NCBI GenBank assembly: GCA_949126835.1
Contig: OX421494.1
Coordinates: 3,851,201-3,915,200, forward strand
Direction: 5' to 3'
From: Anisus vortex
Lineage: Eukaryota; Mollusca; Gastropoda; Planorbidae
DNA length: 64,000 nucleotides
The stretch's first letter is position 1. Each line of letters opens with the position of its first letter. The notes beneath the pieces are model-generated. The model worked only from the letters and a program-made list of their open reading frames with translations. It was not told where the DNA came from and ran no database searches. The position numbers and the translations under genes were made by a program. Of the stretch, positions 10,444-24,500 are shown piece after piece.

Positions 10444-13030
10444 TATGTAAGCTCTCATGTAAGCTCGTACATTATGTAATACTAAGGGGCGTAATAAGGT
10501 TTGGTGTAGGAAGAGGTGAGTGAAGGGGCTAATCAAGGCCAACAACTTGCCAATACATGCACATTTTGAAAAGAAAAGGAAAAGATGTAGCCACGTGTGG
10601 TAAATGCGGGAACGCACTTAAACAGCTGTATCCTGTAATAAATATTCTCTAGACTATATTTTCGTTACATAATTCACTTCTGCTAATTTCTTCTTTTAGT
10701 TTTAGGCCAATACGGTCCAAAAAATGTCGTGGAAAAGGTTGAATTTACTCGGAACCTAAATTGAACAAAAAATCAATGGGTTGAACTTTGGATGACCTTG
10801 TCATTAAGAGAAAAAAAAGTGTGGGGGGTATACAAAATTAGGAGTTAAAAGAATTAGCTTAGTTAATGTAGCATTTAAATTTAAACGGAAGAATAAATCA
10901 CACACACCGGGAGGGATTTTTTCAAGAGGGTCATTAGAGGTATTGACTGTTGCTCATTTGTCAACAAATACAATGATTGAGATACGGTGTAGAGATTATA
11001 AAAAAAGATTCTTGGAATTCAGTTAAACAATGCTAATGACGTCATGCACAGTTATTGTTTCAACCCTTTTAATTATATATCTATCTATATTATGTCTACA
11101 AGAAACAATTATTATGTAGGCCCACAATAAAACATGAATAATTATTCAAAATATGAAATTACACCTCAAATTATGTAGGCTACATAGGCATGAAGTGTGT
11201 ATTAGAAATATGAACTTAAAATATCACTAAAATATATATACTACATGTGAATTATAGATTAAAATATGCACATAATATAAAGTACGCTACGTGTGAAATA
11301 TGTATTATATATAAAAATGGCAAATAGTTACAAGGGTTTCTGTGATACGAAATGCTTAGAACCGTTGTGATTGGTCGTTATGAGCAGGAAGTGCTGATAG
11401 CAGGCTTGGCTATCATTTGATTAGTCAGTATTTCGATTCAATATTTATACTGAAACACAGTTTTTGGAAAGAAACCTTACACTTTAACGCTTCTGGTTTT
11501 ATTTCCCATTTGGAAAGAAACCACGTTTTGATCAATAGTATTTCGAAATCACTTCTTCCTCATATTGCTAAACCGAAAATGGGCAAAAATTGTGTATCAA
11601 CATTTTCAAATGTTTTCTTGAAAAGGTTTACCTTTTCTTACTTTTCCTGTTTCGTCACTTTGTATAAGTAAGTCTTCCCTTAGTTATGGAAATCGAATTG
11701 CTTGTCTTCTTTAAACTAGGTCAAGTATAAAACCCTCGAATCAAATCTTTCACAACATTTCAATTATTCAGTGTATAACTATATAATGATTTCGTCTTTC
11801 TTTCATTTTTATTTTCACATTCACAAGTAAAACCGGTTATTTTTGTTCATCTTATGTCGTGTGATCTCGAGTTACTCCAAGGCGTTTCTGTAACATGCTA
11901 GAAATAGAATGCTATTTGTTGTCTTCATCCCAATCTTAAACTGAAACTTAAGACAAACTCGATTGGGCTGGATTTAACCACCGTATTGAGTCATTATTGA
12001 TTATGAATTCCTGATTCAAAGTCATCTCTTTGCATTGTGTTATATTTAGGTTCTCAAACCATAGATGTATAGACCCTACGACGTTAAATTTAAATGCCTA
12101 TATATAACCATAATACTAAAATTAAAAGTTCATTCTCTACACTATTCAATTCTACGTCTGCGTTAGTTATAATTAAACCCAAAGCGATCATTTTAACTAG
12201 AACAGGTTGGAATTGCAGAACGAGGAATTAGCTTTCGGATGTGACGTCACATAATGTTGCTGTTTTCTCTAACAGCTCGATATTTTGATATATATATATT
12301 GGTCTAATGGTATACCAATATTCTAGCTGCCATTTTTTTTTAAGTTGGCAAAATGTTGGACCACTATTTCTTATGACAGTGCGTGTTGTAGCTAAATAAG
12401 CCAGATGCGAGGTACAGTTGCTGTTTGTTGGCGAGGCACAGTTGCTGTTTGTTGGCGAGGCACAGTTGCTGTTTGTTGTCTTTTCTGACGTTTCTTGGCA
12501 TTAGTCCTAAGTATTTGTTTACCTTCAATGACAACAGATCACATCCTCTACAACTATAGTTACAATAAGACTTGGTTTTTGTGGTGTGTTTTTTTTTGCA
12601 CCCGGCCCCCATAAGAAAAGTGTATGGTAGATATAGGTTTACATCAATAATATATTCTGACACACGCTTACAAGTGATCCTTAACCCTTTTAACCCTAAG
12701 AAAGAAATGTACCCCCCCCCCCTCCCCGGCCTGACGTTAACTACGTGTTATTGTATAAATATTCGTGAGGGATCGGACTTCATGCATGTGTGACTTTTCT
12801 ACGAAAAATGCTATACATTTTTGGATATATGCAATTTGTCTTTTGGTAGATCCCCAGAACTTTGGGCCTTATATTATCTGCTTTATCTGTCTGGTAGAAA
12901 ACAAATATCAAATTAGCACTAGATCTAACTAAGATGATTTTTTAAAATATCATTAAATCCTCAATGTTATTAATCTAACTTTGATTTTATTGCAGCAAAA
13001 TCTTCGGAAAGCTGATCGACCTTTTCACCA
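10444..13030. other. intergenic, nothing recognised
   Basis: AT-rich DNA with no supported gene. A 24-bp unit (GCGAGGCACAGTTGCTG...) is repeated three times at about 12410-12480. Poly-C and poly-T runs occur near 12590 and 12712. Confidence 0.5.
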
Positions 13031-13039
13031 TCATTCCAC

Positions 13040-13214
13040 CGAACTTAAATAGCCTATGACACGTCGCGGGTTCTATCCCGGCCACCGGCGGATCCCTGTC
13101 GCCCTGCAGGAGTTTTGGGCCTGTAAACATATTTGCGCCAGCAGGCAGCAGTGTGTTTACAGAGCGCACTGAGCATGCTAAAACAGCATGGATAGAAGCG
13201 CTATATAAATAAGA
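13040..13214 (+). repeat. SINE family 1, head truncated
   Basis: It retains the B-box-like GGTTCTATCCC and the body (GGATCCCTGTCGCCCTGCAG), then the 3' part with TTGCGCCAGCAGGC and GCGCTATATAAATAAG. The A-box is lost. It lies about 230 bp from an inverted copy at 13441-13673. Confidence 0.75.
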
Positions 13215-13440
13215 CAAAACAATCGTATAAATTCAATTGACTTTTTTTTTTTAATGCAGCAATACTATTATCTGAAAACAATTCTACAGCTAGGTTATCA
13301 TCTTTCTTAATTATCTAACATATTTCTACGAAACAAGAAGATCTTCGTTAGCAAGCACAAATGTATAAAACTAGCTATTCACATGTATTTATCATATATA
13401 TAATATATCACACCATTTTCAAAAAATTTCAAAGCTTCCT

Positions 13441-13673
13441 TAAATAAATAAATAAAATAAATATGAGACTTATATAGCGCATATCCCGTTCCCGTTTAGA
13501 ACAGTTCTATGCGCTGCTGTAAACATAGTGCCGCCTGCTGGCGCAAATACGTTTACAGGCCCAAAACTCCTGCAGGGTGACAGGGATCCGCCGGTGGCAG
13601 AGATAGAACCCGCGACCTGTCCGATGGTTTTTGGGTTGACAGTCCGGTGTGCTAACCGCTAGACCAGCCGAAC
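13441..13673 (-). repeat. full-length SINE family 1
   Basis: Read on the minus strand it has an A-box-like TGGTCTAGCGGTTAGC, a B-box-like GGTTCTATCTC, the shared body, then GTTTACAGCAGCGCATAG, a GCGCTATATAAG stretch and an AT-rich (ATTT)n tail at 13441-13465. This is the most complete copy in the window and defines the family at about 230 bp. Confidence 0.85.
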
Positions 13674-13679
13674 ATTTCT

Positions 13680-15900
13680 GCCCCAGTCTACCCTACTTTG
13701 TAAGAATGATGCCCATTACAGAGTTAACTGAGCGTTTGCTTCTGTATCCTTTGTCCTTTGAGCATTTATCAATAAAAACACTCTTTTCACATTTCCATTG
13801 TGTCCAAGGATACAGAAAAAAAGTTCACACATATTTAGTAATGCTGAAAAGCAACTTGCATTTGGAAAACTTTGAAAAAACGAACTCCACTGCAAATTAT
13901 TAACCTAACTACACATTAGATAACACAATCTAATTCATTACATTTCATTGTAAGTAATCCAGTGTTTTGCTTTAACCGGCCCAGACACTTAAATTATTAA
14001 CAGTTATAAATAAGAACAAAAAAAGTGCACTAAAGATTTTAAAAACATTAGGCATACAAAAGACGGACATTTTAAGAGCTTTTAGCTTTGCCTGCCGGAC
14101 GGAGGACACAGGGCTGAAAAAGAGGACATGTCCTCATTTTGCCGGACGTCTGGCAACCCTGACCATAAGTTGTTTATGATATTTTCACAAATTAATTGTC
14201 TAAAGCAGTAATAAACATGCAGTAGCCTACAGGGGCGAAGCCACAGAGGGGGGGGGGGGTGTCTACCCCCCCCCCCCCCCCCCTGGAATTAAACAAAAAA
14301 ATGTTTTCAATAGATTTACAAAAAAATAGGTATTAAATTCGCTAAAAATTTGGTAAATGTTTGTCGCGCGAAAGTTCAGCCCCTCCCCCTGGTATTTGGT
14401 AAATATTTGTCACGCAAAAGTTCAGCCCCCCTTCTGGAAACAATTTCTGGCTTCGCCCCTAGTATTATGGTATCCTATCACACATTAATAAGACCTTTTA
14501 TTATCTCCCTTTATATGTTTTACAAATTATGCTAAATTGAAAAAGTTATCAATAGGCTACCAGGAGAAAAACATCAGCAAAATGGGGCTATACTATAGCT
14601 GAGGTCCTAAGTTTTGTCTCGAATCTTCGAAATGCACTACTAAAAGTTCTGACTCCAACAATTCTCAGCATTTTCATTTTCAGTTTTGTGAAAACGAAAT
14701 TAACTCGAATACAATCAACTTTAAAAACAACAACAAAAACAAACAACAAACGGGTCCTTTAAAAATAGGCCACATCAATGGCACTTGTACACAAAAATAA
14801 GGATATTGCCTATCATCTTACAGTTTAAAACGGACACATTAAGACTAGATAAGATAAGACAACTCGTTCAATATATATACATGTATAACCAACCATATTA
14901 CATGTCGATTTTCGAAGTTCGCCAAAATAAAAGTGAGGCGTCAATCTAAAATCTAAATAGTCTAGACCTCGGCTAGAACATGCTAGTGCAGGTTGTGTTT
15001 TTGGTGTATTGATACACAAATCATAAACTTGGTTTCTTTATAATATATTGTTCACGTTTGAAGAGACTCGTGAATAGAAGTGTCAGAGAATTCTAATCGA
15101 GAAAATGTCTTTTTGAAGACCGTTATATAAATATATATGCCTTTCCCTCCCCTCTCTTTTGCAGGAACAATAAAAGGGGGTTAGGGGGGTGACACGCAGG
15201 CGATCCAACAAGGCCGAAAAAACGTGCGTGTTTTTTTTTTTTTTTTTTTTTGCATGCACGCACTTGTGTGTCCGGGCGCGTGTGTTAAATTTTTTGTCCT
15301 TTCTTTAAAAACAAAACAAAAAACAAGCAATGTTGTTTGAATGTTGTTGTTGTTGTTGTTTTATAATTTATTTTGTGCTTTTTGGTTCTTTGTGCTATTA
15401 ACAACAGTTTTTTTTTTTTTTTTTTCTAAATTATAAGCCGGTGTAGTCTAAACATAAGAAAACGACATGGTTTCCACGTTGATATGACGTGGTGTGTGCG
15501 CTGGGAACTGAAAAACAACAAACAACTTCCATCTATGAATCTGTAGTAAATTATACATTTGATGCTCTATCCGTGTGTGTCTGTGCGCGCGCGCGAGCGT
15601 GGCCCCCCGGGGTGGTGGTGGAAGCTTATATTACATTTCCAAGAAGACGAATGTGATATTTATTTTAAAAGCTTGCACAGAAAAATAAACAAACGCTAGC
15701 AAGAAAGATGGATGGGAGTGGGAGGTGGCTCTCCATACAGACACTAATTTATCAATGATTGTATATCAAAACAAATGGGCCCATAGATAATTGACTGAGT
15801 GTTTGTTCTGATCTTTAAAAAAAAACGCGTCATAATGATTTAAACAATTATTTATCATTATTATTCTTCTATGTCTGTGACCTTTATTTCATTGTATGAT
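13680..15900. other. intergenic with MITE-like and simple repeats
   Basis: No gene is recognised. At 14230-14462 the ends CAGGGGCGAAGCCA and TGGCTTCGCCCCTAG are inverted repeats of a probable MITE whose interior has G/C runs and a roughly 50-bp duplication; no clear target duplication flanks it. Poly-T runs lie near 15232 and 15410. A partial foldback copy (GGTTTCCACG then GACGTGGTGTG) lies at 15466-15512. Confidence 0.5.
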
Positions 15901-15903
15901 ATG

Positions 15904-15984
15904 TTAACCCTTACAGTCCCGGGCGCGTATATAGCAGAACTGAAGGCAGTATAGATAGAAGTAGGTCGGTACAGGAAGGGTTAA
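15904..15984. mobile_element. TTAA-flanked 73-bp mini-MITE, copy 1
   Basis: TTAA at both ends encloses a 73-bp unit beginning CCCTTACAG and ending GGAAGGG, giving inverted TTAACCCTT/AAGGGTTAA termini. A near-identical 81-bp unit is at 54621-54701. TTAA duplication with CCC...GGG ends is the piggyBac pattern. Too short to encode anything. Confidence 0.75.
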
Positions 15985-15989
15985 AATGG

Positions 15990-16345
15990 AGCTGGAGTTA
16001 CCGAAGATCCTGGTGAAGGCTAGAATTTTTTCCAGGGATTCAAGGGCGTCTCTGAGTCTACCCAGCTCTGATGGGTACCTGGGATTCAATGGCGTCTCTG
16101 AGTCTACCCAGCTCTGATGGGTACCTGGGATTCAATGGCGTCTCTGAGTCTACCCAGCTCGGATAGGTACCTGGGTTCAAGGGCGTCTCTGAGTCTACCC
16201 AGCTCGGATGGGTACCTGACGTCAGTTGTGATAAAATAAATAAAGGCGGCTAGGCATTGTGCTGGCCACATATCCCTTAGTATGCCTTGGTGAACGCTGC
16301 TTCATCGGCCTTTTGATCAATTTGGTCCGACTGGTACTTCACTAT
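15990..16345 (+). repeat. SINE family 2 with internal 46-bp tandem expansion
   Basis: Four units of about 46 bp at 16035-16218 each carry GTCTCTGAGTCTACCCAGCT then a GGGTACCT block. That block occurs once in normal family-2 SINEs after the B-box. The array is followed by the ordinary family-2 tail (GGCATTGTGCTGGCCACA, GTGAACGCTGCTTCATCGG). The tRNA-like head is missing or replaced. Confidence 0.8.
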
Positions 16346-18532
16346 GCATTAAATTATTTTTTTTAAATTAACTATAAATATTTCTCCAAACACAGGACAA
16401 AACCAAACACAAAGAACAAAAAATACCTTCACTGTGAGCTTTTGATGTATTTAATGGTTGAAGATGGAAAAAACGTTTTCAAACAAATCAATAAAACAAA
16501 CCGAGTGTCAGGATAGAAGAAGTCAATATGACTGAAAGTTGAAACAATAACTAAATATTATAGATATATTGTGTCACATGAAGTCACTCAAATAGTGAAC
16601 ATACTACTAAAGTCAATCATTATATTCATATATTTTGTACCTGGGCCTATAAAACTTGAACACTAAAATTTAAAAAGAATAAAAAATTCATTTACATTAG
16701 TTACAATGTCAGGTCAGAATAAAAGGGGAAGTGTTTTGTTTAAAAATGAATGCTGGGAATGAGTTTAAAAAAATATACCTTGTGAATCCAAACGGATGTA
16801 AAAAGTGGGGGGTGGGGGGAGGGGTAAAACATGTGCACAAATATAACAAATAACTAAAAAATTAACATGCAATTACATTGAATTCATAATGTAATGATTT
16901 TTGTCTAGAATGTAAGAATGCCACCACTAGGTGCTGTGATTCTTAAAAGCATGTAGGAACTTTTAAAAAAAATTTATTGCAAACAAATTTCAAACAAAAT
17001 AAAAGTTTCCATATCACCACCACACAGATCATTTTCCTACTTTTCATTTTGTGACCAAGTCTAAATACTAATTTGTAATCATTCGTACAGCCAAAAAGAA
17101 CTCCATGTCAAACAAAAGAACAAAATAAAAGATGTCGACAAGAGGACAATTAAAGCCTTAAGTTCAACGGAGCTGTTTAAATACTCAAAATGGACCAGGG
17201 AAAATTGCACTCCCAACTTAAAACCTGTCAAACCACAAGAAGGAGGCTGACTGCAAATCAGATTTTCCACTGATCACATTATAATGCCTGTGTCCCCATT
17301 CTGAACATGGTTTATGCCCCTTAGTTATCTGAACAAGATTAAACTTCTTTCACAAGAAGCAAAAAACAACAACAGTTTTCATTATATTAAATAAAAGTAT
17401 GGCAGATAAACATTAACAACTAAACATAACAAGCAGAACAATGTATTCAAACATGAGAATAGATCAGAGTTTCTATTCTGTACAGCTGACACCCACCATA
17501 TACAATGTCAATCACTTGTTTACTGACAGTGCCAACTACATATTACCAATGTCCACCCAGACATTCATGTATAAACAGGTGACACCATTGAAGGCAACTA
17601 CAATCTTCCCCCAAGCATGTGTCCATTCTAAGTTTATTATATTGGTTACATAGTAGAGAAAATAAAAACAGTGAGGGGGAAAAAACTAGGGATAAAAAAA
17701 ATTTTAAATTTCACCTGAACCAAAAAAAAAAAAAATTAATAATGCACCAATCACCCATTAATCATACACAATGCAGCTATCAGACTCTCAGATTCTATCA
17801 GATGTCCACAGATAGATTAGATAGCTAGACAGATTAGATTGCTAGATAAATTACATTGCTAGCTTCCTTAGCTTGCTTTTGTGCAATTCCAAAATAAAAA
17901 ATCAGAAACATATTGTTTGTTCTTTTCGAGTGTTTTTAAAAGAAACTCAGACATCAGACCAGTGTATTGTGATTGAAGAAAGAACTAGACTCAAACATTC
18001 TTCAGAAACAAAATACCATAACTAGAAAGGGCATCTAAGTTTAAAAGCTTTTGAAAAAGACCATTTTTTGTTTAAATAAAGAGAGCTAGATTGTTATACT
18101 GGCAAAACTGTGGCATCAAGCTTTCATCAGAGCCAAAAAAAAGGCTATCAAAAAAGATGCGATATGTCTCTAGTACTCCTGTCATACTGGGATGAACAAC
18201 TACTGCTCTACCATCAGCTCAGTCAAAGAATGCACAACTCCTACAGAATAAGAACTACAGCACATTTCAAGACTACAGTTGCAGCCGAGATCAAAGAAAG
18301 ACAATTTAGAGACACATAGCAACGTTTTGATCGTTAGAACACAAAAAAAAAACACTTATAAGATGAAGTAAGTTAACCTGACATGATAAATGTTCTTTTT
18401 TATAAAATATACACGAACGATGTCAAGTGTTTTGTCTTGTATTAAAATTTCTTTTCTACCAACTGAGTCTCCATAATGTCAGATATATTGAAACTAATTT
18501 ACAAATGTCCGGGAGCTAACAGGGAAAGTGGA
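16346..18532 (-). other. probable 3' UTR and downstream flank of GTPBP1
   Basis: AT-rich DNA directly downstream of the GTPBP1 stop codon on the minus strand. Minus-strand AATAAA hexamers occur at 17633-17638 and 16973-16978 and could end the transcript. No open frame of substance is seen. The UTR extent cannot be fixed from sequence alone. Confidence 0.4.
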
Positions 18533-21500
18533 TTAAGTTGCTGCTGCTGTGGATGTTGAAGCTATCGGTGGCAACGACACGGATGACGGTGAGAACATGG
18601 ACAGCCCCGCGTCACCCCCGTTACTGCTGCTACTCTTGATGGCACAGTTCTCCTTGCCCTCCGCCTCCTCAAAGTCACACTTCTTGGCTCTGCGGTTCCT
18701 CTTGCTGGCCTTCTGAGGCTCGTTCTGGGGGTTCACCGAATGTTTGTTGTTCTCCTGCTGGGCTTTCTTTGCGGAACGCTGATTGCGCGTGTTCTGCGCC
18801 ACGGCGTTCACCTGAGGGAAAAGCTTGGTGACGTTTCCCACAGCCTTTGTCCTCCCTTCCCTAAACACCATCCTCATGTCGCTCTTCAGGTACTCTGGAT
18901 TTTTAATGAAGCGGAATCTCACCGTGGCTTTGTCCCCTGTGCGGAGGTGATCTTCTGTCATAGTGATGATGGTTGCAGTTTGCCGCACACTTCCTACATG
19001 AACTATAAGAAAATAAGAACATTTCTATTAGGTTCAAAGTTAATCAAAGAGATATGTATTCACATTAAATAAAATAGTCTTTAAACAGTATTTATTTGTA
19101 CACACACATGTTAATATATTAAGTACCTACATGTTTACTGTAACTCTAAATCCCTCCTATATAACTAATAGTAGATTTCTTTCTATTATTTGGGTATAAA
19201 GTCGACTTTGTATATAACTAAGGGAACGCAGTCAAACACTATACAATTTACAATTAGGAACACTTCAATAATCCCGATAAATCTCATCTTTTTATATCTG
19301 ATCTTTGCTGCCAAACTTAGTTGAGACTAGAAGAACAAACTGAACATTCCAAGGTTTGACTGTTTTCCATGAATCAAGAACAGAAGTGACCAGCTTACCC
19401 ATTGCCTGATATCGGACGCTGATTGTTGTCGGATGGTGCAGCACAAGGATTTCACCTTCAAATTCCCAGCATGCTTTGGGTTCCAGGCGCGGAGATACCA
19501 TCACCATACCTTTTCTAATGGAGGCTCTTTTGATCTAAGGAATGAACATGAACTAATTAAAGCAACAAGGATGAAATGTTCACAAAGTGGGCGTGGGTAA
19601 AAGCAATATGCCTACCTAAAACAACTTTGTTGTGATACATTTCCAATTAAATATAAACACACCAATATCATTTTTTATATATCTGATGCTGCCCCCCCCC
19701 CCCCCCCACAAGTCTGCAAAACTGATTTCTCACTAGAAGCATAAAACGTTAAAAAAGGATCCGAGGTCATTTTTGAGATTTGGATTGATTTTTATAAGTG
19801 GAATGTCTTAACTTGTATATGGGGCACGGTAGCCGAGCGGCAGCGCGTTCGACAGGCGAGCCGAAGGTCCCGGGTTTGAATCCTGGTGCAGGCTAGGATT
19901 TTTCCCCGGGTCTGGAGGGTGTCCCTGAGTTTACCCAGCTCTGATGGGTACCTGACCTTAGTTGGGGTAAAGTAAAGGCGGCTGTGCATAGTGCTGGCCA
20001 CACAATCACCTAGTATGCCGTGGCCACAGAAACTGGTGAACGCTGCTTCATCGGCCGTATTGATCAACTCGGTCCGACGGGTACTTTACTTAACTTGTAT
20101 CTGTGAAATATTTAAACTAAAATTGTTTTTAGAAAATTACTTTAAAATGTCATTTATGCAGCTTTTCCATAAAATCAAGTTAATTGTCTTCTACAGATGA
20201 AATCATTGAAAAGTCAACTCAATTTTATTGAGTAAATTTAAAAATTGAAATACTTGTGTATCATTTGCAAAGTTTTTTAATGTTGGCTCATCTGTTTGGT
20301 TGCCAAAGTTTAGAAAATTTAACCTTTTTTTTTTTCATTTTGATTATTCTTAGAAGTGACTGCCCTTATTTATCCCCTTCCCACAACTTGTGTAATTTTG
20401 ACAAGATTGTGTTCTATTTATTTGATTTTAGATTTGTTTTCACTGCTTTATAGATAAATGAATTGGCTTTCATAAAAATACATCAAACTAAATATCTTAT
20501 TTTGTCTACTTCACTACCACTCAGTGGGGTTGCATCACATACGTATCGGCAGAACTGTTCAAAAAATATATTATGATAATAGCTTTTGGTGATTGTATAG
20601 TACAGCAATAGTTCTATGCTGACACACACATTCAACTCGTGATATCTTTCAATGTAAAAGTATATCAAGGAATTAAAACAAAGTTTTTTGTTTGAGGAAT
20701 AAAATGCTTCTGTTCCTGTTCCATGAATTTCCCCCAGAGCCTTGACAAAAACTTCTAAAATGTGTAAGATGTAAGGGGAATAGCCCTTGATAGAGTCTTG
20801 CTCCATGAACACAGAATTGTAAATAGTGTTATTAAATGTGTAAATAGTGTTATTAAATGTGTAAATAGTGTTATTAAATGTGTAAATAGTGTTATTAAAT
20901 GTGTAAATAGTGTTATTAAATGTGTAGTAGTCATTGAATTTAAACAAGTTTTATCTTGTAGAACAATGCATTCCCTGTCAGTCAGTCAAATAAAATGTTT
21001 TGTTTCAAACCTCAGTAAAGAAACTAAAAGGACCATTTTTAAAAAAACAACAACATTGTGTGTTAAAGTTTTCTTCTTCATTCTCAATATTAATTAATGG
21101 AGGGGTTTAAACAACAAGGCTATAAGCTAAATATTAATTAATGGAGGGGTTCAAACAACAAGGCTATAAGCTATTTGTGTTAAAGTCAAATATTTTAAAC
21201 TTTTTACACAGCCTTATACCAGTCAATATTTAAAAAAATAATTCCATAACAAGAAAAAAGAAGTCTTTTAAAAATTTTAAGAAATTAAACTATGGCCAAA
21301 ACCAACATATTTTTTCAACCAGGCCTATGGCTATTATAGTGTCAGATACAGGACACAAAGTACTCATGGAGGTTAATGTTTATAGTGACATACAAAACGG
21401 GAGCTTATAGTATTTCTACCTTTTTCAAAGCAAACGATGCAGTCTGACCTCCACGCACTTCCCTGACCGGCATCCGCTTCCTGTGTATGCTCTTAATGGG

Positions 21501-24500
21501 GACTGGTTGAAACTGGCCCAGGGCGTCAGGCCCGAGTAGCAGGGTATCGTTCAGCTTAATGCAGCCTTGGAGCAAAGTGCCGGACACAACAGTGCCAACA
21601 CCCTGGACAACAAACATTCAATTTATAAAATACAAAAAAATATAATAAAACATATCCATATATACTTATAAAGTAGACTGTGTTTGGAAAATCAGATGCC
21701 CATTGTTTAATTTTAAGACAAATTACTTTTTTTTCTTATTTGTTACTTTTGGCTTTTGCATTAACGAATGGCCCATGGGTGACCTGGATTCTTTTACCGA
21801 TAACTTTTTAATATTTGATAAAAATGTCCCCAAACTGGCACATGCTATTAAAACCAATATGACTGAATTCTAATAATAATAATATTTGTATAGCGATGCC
21901 AACAAACATGATGTAAGCTCAGAGTGCATTTAACATACAACTAAGAACACAGATATGATCTCTAGGCTAAAAAATACATAACTAAATGATGATTTAAAAC
22001 TTAACAAACATAGAATAAAGCAAATAATTAAAGCAAAAATAACCGACCTAACATATAAGTAAGACAGTAGGGGTTTAAAGCATGTCATCTAAGGTAAATA
22101 TTGAAATAATAATTTTTTAAAGTTCTTTTTGAAAGTATGAATGGAGCTTGTTCGCCTGAGTTGAATGGGAAGTAGATTCCACACCTTCGGACCCGATATT
22201 GAGAAGGCTCTAAGGCCTAAACAAGTAAATAATTATTTATTATAATAATAATTTGATATTTAGTCATTTAAATTAAATAATATTAAAAAAATAAATAAAA
22301 TAATAAGTACTTCAAAATGAAGTTATTTAACTGATATATTTACAAAAGTGAGTTCTTCAAGGGATGCAACGCCAGGTAACTTAACTAGTATGTAAATAAT
22401 TAAGTTTCTTTTTATGCCAAGGAAAGTAGTCTACTTTAATTGTTGAGACGTCATATAAATCAACATGAAAGCATGTCCTCTGCTGGTCATGAAAAATTTT
22501 TGTTAAACTATTTACAACTAACACCAAACCTAATGCTTACAGGAACTGAGAATGTATCGTCAATCTGAAACTCTGCAGGCTGCGAGGCATCACACTTGAC
22601 TCTTGTGGATAAAAGGTTTAGGAACATCTTCAATAAGTGAAGGTTCTCACCGGTAACATTGGAGACTTGAAAGACTGGACACATCCTGAAAGTAAATCAA
22701 CACATTATTGTTAACCTACATTCATAGGCTTAACATGAGCTAAGGGGCATAACCAGTAAATAAAATGTAAACATTTCTTTTTAATGTTCAGGCCTACACA
22801 AGTTAATACAGGGCACATTGGCAGCGTGTTTGACTGACGAAACACATTGGCAGCGCGTTTGACTGGCGAAACACATTGGCAGCGTGTTTGACTGGCGAAA
22901 CACATTGGCAGCGTGTTTGACTGGCGAAAAGAAGGTTCTGGGGTTTGAATCCTGGTGAAGGCTAGGATTTTTTCCCCAGGGCTGGTGGGTGTCCCTGAGT
23001 CTACCCAGCTCTTATGAGCACCTGACATTAGTTGGAGTAAACTGAATGTGGCTGGGCATTGTGCTGGCCACACAATCCCCTAGTATGCCATGGCCACAGA
23101 AACTAGTGAATGCTGCTTTACCAGCCCTATGATTAATTTGGTCCTAGTGGAACTTACTTTACACAAGTTAGTGATGTTAGTCTAGACATATGGAAGATTG
23201 TAAGCCATCAATTACCTCTCTGATGTGAAGTTTGTGGCAGTGACCACCACATCATCTGTGTTCTGGACTAGGACTGGAATTTTCCGACATCCTGGAGATT
23301 TCAAAATTCTGGTCAGCAGCTTGAGAGTGTCTTGTAAAACATTGGGCGGGCACATGTCAACTTTGGTAACAACGACGAAGACTGGAACATTCAGGGCAAG
23401 GGCCAGGCCCAAATGTTCTTTGGTCATGCCAATTACACCAGCATTAGCTCCGATCTTATCGCAAATAAAAAAAAGTTTTCAAATGTTAGAAGTGCAAGAC
23501 AAATTATACCTTAGAAAACTCTTTTTATTTTCAAAAAAATTCTGTTTTTACAGTGCTTTTTAAAACATTCTTGTGTCTTTCATCTTGTGTTTCTAGTTTT
23601 ACAGGTAAATATGCTACTAAATGTATTTCACTGTTGAAAAGGAATTCTTTAAAATATTAAAGTAAGAGGTTTTTGTATTTATAAATTATTTTTGTTTTTA
23701 ATGGTTAGCTCTTTTAATAATTTTGAGAAATATATTAGTTTTTACTGTAATGACTATACTATTATATATTATAGATATTAAATAAAAGAATTTATAAAGA
23801 ATAAACAAATGAGACATTTTTTATATCATTGCAAAAAGAAAGTTTGTTAACTCATTTGCTACTACCGCGACTGAATGCGACATACCCCCCTCCGTACTAA
23901 TGCGTCCAAACGCGGCCGCCACGTGTGTGACTAACCTTGTCGTTTCTAGATTTTTTTTCGACATGCGTTCTGGGGTTTTATTTTACTGCAAAAACGGCTT
24001 TTAAAAAGTAGGAATATAGTCTGTTTCGTTAATAAAAACCGGATGTTTTTATCTAATTTCGTTTTTTTGCTATGCGCGTCAAAAAATCGGTATTTTTCAC
24101 TTGCCTTTCGTCTTGTAAAACTTTTTTTATAGCCTTCGTCTTTCATTTTTTACTTTATTAATCGATAGCTCTATACATCCGAATATAACATTTAACAATA
24201 GTTCTGATAATAAGGATGCTGCAGATATAGACTTAGATAAATTTCCATTTCAACTCGATTTTTGGGATTTATTATACTTTATGGGACTTTGACGCTAGGC
24301 CTAGAGAAAATATTTAGGCAAATCATAGGGTCTCAACACTCAGCGAATAATTCTACCGATAATTCGGCATTTTTTATGTATAAAAGTATACATTTCCAGA
24401 AAGCTAAGATATTTATCTATTTTATGATGTAATTTTTATTCACTTTGGGGAATATTTAATTATTAAAAAAAAATATTTAAAAAAAATTTACTAAAATTAA

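Noticed and set aside
14060..14165. another hAT MITE suggested by CAGGGTTGCCAGAC on the minus strand
   Set aside because: Only one terminus could be seen and no partner end or target duplication was found.
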